Positions 44,837 through 55,100 of a DNA stretch of 64,000 nt are shown one piece after another. How positions within the stretch are numbered: position 1 is the stretch's first letter; each line of letters opens with the position of its first letter. The stretch lies in assembly GCA_023151275.1 (NCBI GenBank), contig JAKLJI010000003.1, forward strand, positions 1-64,000, given 5' to 3'. The position numbers and the translations under genes were made by a program. Under the pieces are notes generated by a model. It worked only from the letters and a program-made list of their open reading frames with translations, was not told where the DNA came from and made no database searches. This DNA comes from Bacteroidia bacterium. GTDB taxonomy: Bacteria > Bacteroidota > Bacteroidia > UKL13-3.

Positions 44837-46180
44837 TTAGTTGGCTCTGAACTCAACCCTTCGGTTTAATTCATTCAAATAAATTTGTCTTGGCTGACTT
44901 CCTTCTGCTCGTGAAGAGAGGCGATTTGATTCAATTCCTTTGCTAATGAGGTAATTCATAACAACCTTAGCCCGGGCTTGAGATAGGCGCATGTTGTGCT
45001 CCATTCCACCTACATCATCCGCCATACCTACAACTTCTACATTTAAAGAACTGTTGTTTTTCAAAATCTTCACTACCCTATCCAAAGTTTGTTTGCTTTT
45101 CGTAGTTAGTGCACTGGAATTGTTCTCAAAATAAACAGGATTCATCTCTAAACGAATGATATCCAAAGAAGCTGCGTTACCCGAACCACTTGAAACAACA
45201 GGTGTTTGAGTTGGCTGCACTGCACCCTTATCCCCTGGCTTCTCCGGACATCCGGAAGGTGTATTGGCAGCTACATCAGGGCAATGGTCTTTAATATCAG
45301 GAACTCCATCCTTGTCGCTGTCTTTGGTGAACTTTTCCTGGATAAGTGCAATTTCCTGTTGGGTAGTGTTTAATCTTCCACGCTCGTAACCCAAACTATC
45401 TTGCAAAGCCTTAAGGACAGCATCATAATCTTTGGCTTCAGTACCAGCCTGCCAGGCCAGACCCCTGTCTTGGTGGCTGTTTTTTCCAAATGTATAGCGC
45501 AAAGCAAAGGTAGATTTAAGCAGGTTTTCCCTTCCCGAGCCATAATTGTACCCATCCACTGCATCGGAATGAATAACTGTGTATTCCGATTGCAGCATCA
45601 AATGCCAATTGTGGTTTAGGTGATAACGCATTCCAAGGCCCAAGCCGGTTACCATAGAAGCACCGCTTTCTGTATGGAACAAGCCATCATCAACCACAAA
45701 ATAACGCTTTGAATCATACCCGGCTCTACCAAATGAGGCACGCACATAAGGGACCCAATTGTAAGGTTTTGTGCGGTAACGGGTTTTCAAATCCAAATTT
45801 ACACCGGCCTGCAAAAAGTTTATATCGGCTTTGTAATAGTCGATTTTGTTTGCCCCCGTTATGTTTCCGCGATCATAGTTCAAATCAACTGAAATAACCG
45901 ATGACCAAAAATAGGTAAGGTCCAATCCATAAGCCAGATCAAACTTGGTTTTGCTTCCGTTGAAACCATAAAGGTCTTCTCCGGCAAATCCATTGTTGAG
46001 CAAATCGTAGGAGGTTACTTTTAAATCGTATAAATTGGTTAGCCTTAGGCCAACAGCCCAGCGATTCATCGCCGGTCTGTTGGTTTGAGCCATTGTTGCT
46101 GTATTGAACAGCAGTATTCCCGCAGCCATCGCTACTAATGTGCGACAATGGGATTGAATTGCTGAATGTATTCGTTTCAT
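44837..46180 (-). CDS. OmpA-family outer-membrane protein with thrombospondin type 3-like repeat
   Basis: 447 residues. The signal peptide ends near residue 31 (ATMAQ). A barrel-like domain (about 35-235) is followed by a calcium-binding type 3 repeat (KDSDKDGVPDIKDHCPDVA, about 290-308), a short linker, and a C-terminal OmpA domain (about 340-447). The peptidoglycan-binding Asp and Arg appear in GMADDVGG and NMRLSQARAKVVMNYL. It should span the outer membrane and grip peptidoglycan. It begins 12 nt after the giant T9SS gene and shares its transcript, so a role in placing or anchoring that protein is a reasonable inference. Confidence 0.88.
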   Translation of the reverse strand: MKRIHSAIQSHCRTLVAMAAGILLFNTATMAQTNRPAMNRWAVGLRLTNLYDLKVTSYDLLNNGFAGEDLYGFNGSKTKFDLAYGLDLTYFWSSVISVDLNYDRGNITGANKIDYYKADINFLQAGVNLDLKTRYRTKPYNWVPYVRASFGRAGYDSKRYFVVDDGLFHTESGASMVTGLGLGMRYHLNHNWHLMLQSEYTVIHSDAVDGYNYGSGRENLLKSTFALRYTFGKNSHQDRGLAWQAGTEAKDYDAVLKALQDSLGYERGRLNTTQQEIALIQEKFTKDSDKDGVPDIKDHCPDVAANTPSGCPEKPGDKGAVQPTQTPVVSSGSGNAASLDIIRLEMNPVYFENNSSALTTKSKQTLDRVVKILKNNSSLNVEVVGMADDVGGMEHNMRLSQARAKVVMNYLISKGIESNRLSSRAEGSQPRQIYLNELNRRVEFRAN

Positions 46181-46192
46181 GATTCTTAGCTT

Positions 46193-49100
46193 TTACTTGG
46201 CAATAATTACTGGCTTAATTGCTTTCTCATCACCTGATTTGATATGCACAAAGTAGGTTCCAGGGCTCCAGTCGCCAGTTTCAACACTGTGACTGAACGC
46301 GCTTTCTTGAGCAGAATAAACCAATCGGCCAACTCCGTCAAATACCTGAACCTCAAAACCTTCATTGCCTCGCAGGTTGTTTACATCTACACGGAAACGT
46401 TCCTGAGTTGGGTTCGGGAATAGATTGAAGCTTAATCCGTCTTCCAAACTTCCAATACCCAAGGCTACACCTACTCCAACCGGATCACTTTCAGTTGTGC
46501 ATCCTTGAACAGTTCCAACACGAACACTGTAAATACCGGTTTTGGTCATGGTGTATGCGCGTTGATTAGCTCCAGGAATGTCTTCGTAATTGCGTCTCCA
46601 CTGGTAGAAGTCAAACGACTGTGTTACCTGCAATACATCTGAATTCATACGTTCAATCATTGGCTTATCCGGCGAGCGGTGAACAGTTACAAAGAAATTC
46701 GCCTTTGTTTCACAACCCATTGAATCGGTAAAGGTGCATACCACGGCATGGTTGCCAGGTCCCGATAATCCCGGATCAAATTGCTTACCATCCAGACTAA
46801 CTCCACTTCCGCTAAATACCACATTTGCATTTCCACGGGTTAAATCAAATGGAGGATTGCTGCTACAAACGGTAATGTTCGGGAATGTATCTGGCAAATA
46901 AGGAGGCAAAATGGTTACAGTAAAGCTGCGGGTAACCAAATTACCTGAACGATCTGTAAAGGTGAAGGTATTGGTGGTTACGCCTACCGGATACTTCTTG
47001 CCATTGCCAATGCCCGTTGTTTGTTTTATGGTTACTTGCGAGCAGTTATCGGTGGCAGTTGGAATACTAAACTGGAAGTCGGTATTGCAATGACCTAAAA
47101 TCACACTCTCAGGGAAACTAGTTACAACAGGCATCATGGTATCAAGAACAGTTACAGTTACCCAGGATGAACTGCGATTTCCGCTGATATCCTGAATGAA
47201 GTATTCAACCAAATTGGTTCCTGTTTCGTTGCAATTGAAAATGGTTTTACTCAATGCACTAAAGCTAACTCCAACATTATCAGTTGAACCATTGTCAACC
47301 TCAGCAGGACTTAAGAACACAAATCCACCGTTTCCTAAATGCAAGGTCAGATTCTTAGCTCTAATACGCGGACGAACGGTATCAATTACATTCACTGAGA
47401 TATTAGCTGTACGAACATTGTTGCTACCATCTGTTGCTGTAAAAATTACCTGATTCATTCCTAAGTTCAGTCCATTGAAGCTGGTCTTACTCAGGCTAAA
47501 GCTTAGAGCTGAGCAATTGTCAAAGCTGCTTAAGTTTACCTGGTCGGTGCTCAGCGATGCCTGACCATTGCTATCGAGGTACAACATCACCATTGGATTT
47601 ACCAATAAGCTTGGACGAATGGTATCAAGTACTGTCACGGTGAAACTTGCTGTTGAAGCATTGTTGCTACCATCGTTTACAGTAAGTACCACTGCATTTG
47701 GACCTAAATCAGCACAACCAAACTCCGATTTGCTCAAGGCAAGGCTTGCGGTTGAACAATTGTCGCTAGAGCCGTTGTTGGCTTGGGCAGGAGTGATACT
47801 TGCCGTTCCAGCCGAGTTAAGGTATACGGTCAGATTACGTGCAGAAGCAGTTGGTTTGATGGTATCCAATACGGTAATCGTAACCAATGCACTCATTTGA
47901 TTCGCACTAGCATCTTCCAAGGTGTACAATACCTGGTTTGCACCCAGGTTATTGCAATTGAAGCTGGTTTTGCTCAACTGCTGAAGGGTAATTCCCACAT
48001 TATCACTTGAGCCGTTATTTACCATCGCAGGTGTTAAGGTTGCAGTTCCTGACCCATCTAAGTAAATGGTTCTGTTTTGCACACTAACCACAGGACGTAT
48101 TGTATCAACCACCGTGATATTGAGGATTACTGAATTTGTATTTCCACTCGCATCTGCAATGGTATAGTTCACCAGATTCAAACCTAAGTTAGTGCCATTA
48201 AAGCTAGTTTTGCTTAGCGTTTGCGAGGTGATACCACAATTGTCGGTAGAACCGTTTCCAACCATTGCATTGGTAAGCGTAGCTATACCTGCATTGTTTA
48301 AGTACAGGGTCAAGTTATTGTTAACAACCACATTCGGACGAATGGTATCGAGAACGGTTACCTGCAAACTTCCGCTAGAGCTGTTGTTGCTCGCATCAGT
48401 CACCTGTAACTGAATCGTGTTATTTCCTCTATCGGCACAGGTAAACAAGGTCTTACTCAGGTTTAGGTTTGAAACACCACAATTATCGCTTGAACCGTTA
48501 TTGGCTTGAGCAGGAGTTAATGTAGCCTGACCAATTCCATTCAGGTATAAAGTAATGTTTTGAGTATTTACAATTGGCTTGATCGTATCTACAACTGTTA
48601 CAGTTGCAGTTCCGGTTTGGCTGTTGTTACTACCATCTATTACGGTCAACACCACCTGATTATTACCTAAATCACTACATGTAAATAAGGTCTTCGACAA
48701 TTGAACTGCAGAAATGCTCACATTATCGGTAGAGCCATTGTTGATTTGAGAGGCAGCAATGGTTGCAACACCCGAAGCATTTAGATAAATGGTTCTGTTT
48801 TGGGTAGTAACGATCGGTTTAATGGTATCCAAAACGGTAATCAACACCTGTGTTTGAGCGCTGTTGCTGCTTTGGTCGGTTACAGTTAATGTAACAAGGT
48901 TAGCACCCAAATCAGCGGCAGTAAAGTTGGTTTTACTGATGCTAAGGCTTTGAACCGAACAGTTGTCTGTTGAGCCATTGTTTACCTGAGCTGCAGTAAT
49001 AGATGCCGTTCCTGATGCATTTAGGTAAATGGTTCTGTTTTGACCAATGGCAGTTGGCTTAATGGTATCCAGAACAGTAACACTTGCGCTAGCCGTTCTG

Positions 49101-52100
49101 AAATTACCACTGGCATCGGTCAAAGTTACACTTACGGTATTGCCTCCCAAGTTGCTGCAATTGAAGTTGTTCTTGCTTAATCCTGCAAGAGGAGCAGCAC
49201 TGCAATTGTCGGTTCCACTCAGAATAACATCCGAAGGATTCAATACTGCATTACCACTTCCGTCAACATAAAGGGTAGCAGAACGGGTGTTTAACACTGG
49301 ACGTATGGTATCCAAAACCGTTAAACTAAACTGAGCTGAACCAATATTTCCGGTGCTATCTGTTCCGGTAAGGGTTAAAGTATTCACACCTAAATCAGCA
49401 CATCCAAACTGAGTTTTGCTCAAGGTTCTGGTAGCCAGATTGCAATTATCGCTGCTCGCACTATCCACGGCACTTAAACTCAAATTAGCAGTACCCAAAG
49501 CATTGAGGTAAACGAGTACATTTTTCTTCGGACGCATTACCGGGCGAATGGTATCAAACACATTGATTACAACAGGTGCGGTTTTGAAATTTCCATTCAC
49601 ATCGGTAACTGTAAAGTTGATGGTGCTTGTACCCAAATCGCTGCATGTAAATGTTGATTTGGAAATGCTTACCGATTGAATACCACAGTTGTCGGTACTG
49701 TTGTTGTTTACCATTGCCGCTGTAATGGTAGCAGTACCGGCATTATTCAAGTAAACCAATTGGTTTGAAACAGTAGCAACCGGAGCAATCGTATCAATTA
49801 CAGTTACCTGAACGATAGCAGCATGCGAATTTCCGCTCTGATCCTGAACGGTGAAGGTTACGTTATTTGTTCCAATGTTTGAGCAGTTAAATACAGATTG
49901 ACTCAATACCCGACTGGTTAAAGTACAATTGTCTGAACTGGCTGAATCCAGCAATGCCGGGTTGATAACAGCCTGTCCATTACCTGATAAGTACAGGTTC
50001 AAACGCGCCTTAGGACGAGCAACAGGAGCAACAGGGTCTAAAACAACCACATTACTTACACCACTTGCACTATTTCCATTCACATCGGTTACGGTTAAAG
50101 TAACAGGTGTAATGCCTAGGTGCGCGCAGTTGATTGTAGTTGGCGATATGGTAACACTTGCAATTCCGCAATTATCTGTAGAACCATTATTTATCATGGA
50201 GCTGGCAACAGAAGCAGTGCCATTTGCATTCAAATAAAGAACAAGGCCACTTTGTACATTAACGGTTGGTTTTATGGTATCAAGTACGGTAACTGTTGCA
50301 GTTCCGGTCTGAACATTTCCATTCACATCCGTAACGGTTAGTGTAACTGTATTTGGACCCACATTAGAGCAGGTAAAGCTTGTGGTATTTAAACTTACAG
50401 AAGCAATTCCACAGGCATCAGAAGACCCATTGTTGATTTGTGAAGCAGTAAGGCTTGCATTTCCTGAGGCATTGAGATACACCGTCCTATTCTGAGTAAT
50501 TACGACAGGCTTTACAGTATCCATAACCAGGACTGTAAAGTTAGCAGAATCTTTATTGCCAGCCAGGTCGGTAACTAGTAAGCGAACTGTGTTTGATCCC
50601 AAATTTGCACAGGTAAAGCTGCTTGTTGAAAGCGCTCTGCTCTGAATACCACAATTATCAGCACTTGCACTATCGGCTTGAGCAGCCGTGATACTCGCAT
50701 TGCCGGAGGCATTGAGGTAAACAGTAAGATTACGAGCCACCACCACAGGACGAATGGTATCGCCAACGGTTATTTTTATTGCCGCACTGGTATCAGAATG
50801 TGCACCAGATACCACATAGCGTCTGAACCAAGTAGTTTGGGTTAATGCAGGTGAAGTATAATTCACTGTATTGCTAGAAGGAATTGCAGTAAATCCATTT
50901 ACAGCATTGGTAGTTGACTTCAACCAAGTATATGTAAAGGTTTCGTTTCCTCCCGTTGGCGTGCTACCTGTTAATTGGGCAGGAGCAGTACCTGAACAAA
51001 TGGTTTGTGCACTACCGATGGTATTGTTTCCAATTGGCAATGAGCCCGGTGTAACTGTTAAGGCAATAGGAACCACAGCACTTACACAACCAGTAGAAGT
51101 ATTGCGTACAGTAAAATTAAAGTTATAGGTATTGGCTGCACTGGCAGGAATACTAACACTAATTGGACTAGTACCTAAACTAGCATTGCTAACCAGGGTA
51201 AAGCCAGGCATAGCTGTTGGAGAACCTGTTGCAATGCTATACTGAGTTGGAGTTCCAGTTGTGGCAGAATAAGGAATGCTGAAACTGGTAGCTAAGGTAT
51301 TTACGCTGCTAATGGTGCCCAGTGTTATTGTTGGTATTGGATTCACTGTAATTCCTTTTGCAGCAGAGGTGTCCGCCGCACATTGGCCTGAACTCACAAT
51401 CCTTCTAAACCAGGTTGTTTGGCTTAACACAGGTGGAAAGTAACTCTTGGCATTAGCACCTGAAATAGCTGTAAATCCCGCACTTGCCGAGGTAGTAGAT
51501 TTCAACCACTGGTAAGAATAGGTAGTTCCATCTCCCCCACTTGGAGTAGAGCCGTCCATATCCGGAGTAAAATCACCTAAACAAACGGCATTGGCAATTG
51601 GATTGGCAATGGTATTGTTTGAAATAGGATTGGTTACCGTAATTAAAACAGCTGCACTTGTATCGCTAACACTACCGCTTACTACAAACCTTCTAAACCA
51701 GGTGTTCTGAGTTAAAGCAGGAGGATTGTAATTAATGTTGGAATTGGTGCCGGTGGCAGAAGTAAATCCAGTTGTTGCGCTGGTTGTAGAGCGCAACCAA
51801 GTATAGGTAAAGTTGCCTGTGCCGCCTGTTGGTGTGCTACCTGATAATGCTGCCGGAGTTGAACCTGAACAAATGGTTTGTGCAGTAGAAATGGTATTGT
51901 TTAAAATTCCACCTGGTGCATTTACTGTTAATGTAAATGGCACATTTGCACTTACACAACCTGTTGTGCTATTTCGAACAGTAAGGTTGAAATTGTAGGT
52001 ATTTGCAGCACTAGCAGGTATAGTAATGCCGATTGGACTTGACCCTAAACTTGCATTGCTCACCGCTGTAAATCCAGACATGGCTGTTGGAGATCCTGCG

Positions 52101-55100
52101 GTAACACTGTACTGATTTGGTGTTCCAGTTGTTGCAGAATAAGGCAGGCTAAAGGATGTGGCATTGGTTAGTACACTGCTCACCGAACCTAGCGTAATTG
52201 TAGGCAATGCATTTACGGTACCAGATACAGGCACATTTTGAGTGGTAGCTCCTGTTGAACCTAAAGCAATATTACCAGAAGGAGTTCCGGTGGCAACTGA
52301 GCTCATACGGATATAAACTGTTGCAGCTGCCACTGTACCAGATGTAGGTGTAATGTTAAGCGTTGATGAAAATCCAGAGCCGGAAGTTAATGATACCTCA
52401 TAACCAGCAGGAGGGGTAACAGAAATATTCGAAGTTAAACTAGAGCCGCTAACAGTAAAACTCTGCTGACCTGATGCAGTACCAGAACAAGCAGTAAAGC
52501 TTGTCAAGGAAGCACTTGCAGAAATATTTGGACTACCAGTGATACTTACTGTTATTGCAGAAGAAGTATCAACACCACAACTACTTCCGCTCACCACTCT
52601 TCTAAAGTAAGTTGTTTGAGTCAAAGCAGGAGACGAATAGTTTGCGGTATTATTTACCCCGGAAGCAGCTACAAAACCAGAACTTGCAGAAGTAGTTGAA
52701 GAAATCCATTTATAACTCAACGTACCTCCACCACCAGTTGCTGCAGTTCCTGTAAACTGTGTAGGAACACTGCCAGAAGAAATAGACTGGTTACCTGTAA
52801 TTTGGTTATTCGCAATTACTGGGTAATAATTTGCTACCAATGGAGTTGAGGTAGCAGTAGGTGAAGAAACACAAGAACCGCTTGAAGTTAAAACACAAAC
52901 AATAGTATCTAAATTGGATGAGTTCGATTTTACATAGGTTGCACTATTGGAACCAACATTCACTCCATTCAATTTCCATTGGTAAGCGGGAGTGGATCCT
53001 CCATTTGTGGAAGTTGCTGTATAAGTAATTGATGAACCTGGACAAGCAGTACTTGGACTTGCAGTAACTGTAATTGCTGGTGTTAATCCTGAAGTAACAA
53101 CCACCGTTCCAGTATCACTAGAACAACCATAAGTTCCATTATTAAAATCCGTAACCCGAATCAAGTATGTTCCTGGATTTAATATTGGAATTGTTGGTGA
53201 AAAATTACTTCCATTCACACTGTAATGCGGCGTATTTGGCACATTGCTGTAATTAACAGTAATAGCAGTGGAGCCGCAGGCGTTTGCCTTAGTTATTGAA
53301 TTCAGGACAGCTCTAACAGGAATATTAATTACAATATCACCAGATATGGTTTGGTTTCCGCATTTATCCTTTACAGCTATGCGGTATGTACCACTATTGG
53401 TTACAGTAAATATACTATTGGTAGAAAAGCTCGAAAAAGTTGAACAATTTGCTCCGGAACACAGTGCATAGGTATAAGGTCCCCCATTTCCACCAGCACC
53501 AAAACCAGCAATTTTTGCAAAGCCACCGCAATCTATGGCAGAGGTAGTGGTTATGGTTGGGTTTTGAGTTGTTACCGAAACAACTACATTGCTTGAGTTG
53601 GCAATTGTGCCGCAAGAATCAAGAGCTCTTACCGTGTACGTTCCAGCTGCTAATCCAGAAAACACATTGTTTAACTGAGGGCCAGCAACTACGGCAGAGG
53701 TTGCATTATTAATTAATGAATATCGAATTGGCGCAATTCCTCCTTGAGAAGAGGCAGTAACCGTTCCAGATCCACCAGATCCACAAGTAACGCTTGCCAC
53801 GCCTGCTGCAGTGAGTGCTGGAGGTATTGAACTTACTACCACTGCTGGCGAATTTGAGGTAGCATTGCAATTATCGGTTATACGAATTAAATAAGAACCT
53901 GCAGGTAAATTACCAAAATAAGGATGCGATTGATTCGGTCTAACAACAGCACTATTTGAGGAATTTAAAAGTGCATATTGAAAAGTTCCTCCAGCTTGAG
54001 TAGTACCAGTGGTAATTGTTGTTAAAATCGAACCTGTGGCACTGCCAGAACAAGAAGGAGTGGGAGTTCCTGTTACAGATGGAACTACAGATGCAGGAAA
54101 AGCCAGGGGTGTTGCTGTTGTCGAGGTTTTTCCACAAGCATCTGTAATACGCAATAAATACCCACTTGCGTTTACGGGAACACTATCAAATAAGGTTGAA
54201 TATTGAGGCCCAATAACAACCGATGAATTGGTGCTGTTAATTAAACTATACTGATAGGGCAGTCTACCTCCGGGAGGGACAGTAGCAACCCGAATGGATC
54301 CATTAGCTTTACTAGCACATGAAGAGGAAACAATGGCTAGTGATCCAACATCAGGACCAGTTGAATTCAACGAAATATTAACAGTTGCCGTGTTGTTGCA
54401 AACATCAGTAACTCTAACCACATGTGTTGGCGAACCAGTTAAATGAGGAACAGCTGGAAAAACATTAGTACTTTGCGCAGGAAATATTACTGTGGTATTG
54501 GTTGAGTTATAAATAGCATACGTGTAAGGACCACCACCGCTTCCTGATGGAATTGGACCATAACCATTAAAACTTTGCGGCACAACTGTTACTTGTGATA
54601 AATAAGTACTGGCGCTACATCCTACTATCGCGGTACTAGCAGATGCTGAAAATGGCAGTGCAGCTGCGATGGTTGTCTGCGCATCTACAGTTAATCCGCA
54701 CTGATCTTTGGTCTGAACCGTATAAGTTCCAACTGGCAAACCAGTAAATACAGGATTATTTTGAAAAGCCCTTGTAACAGGAGATGGCGAAACCAAAGCA
54801 AACTGATAAGGAGCACCTCCTCCTGAATTGGCTGTCAAGCTAATAACAATAGATCCGGTTGAACTTGTAGAACAACTTGAACTATTGGTTATTGTTGGAG
54901 CAGTTGGAGCAGTTGCAGCAGCCAACGTGAAAGGACTTGAATTTGTTACGGTATTACCACAAGCATCTGTAATTCGAATGGTATAATCACCAACTGGTAA
55001 GTTACTGAAAATTCTGCTCGTTTGAGCAGGCCTAATTTCTGGAGAAGGTGCAATTAACTCAAAAGTATAAGGAGCAATACCTGTAGTTGGTGCTTGAACT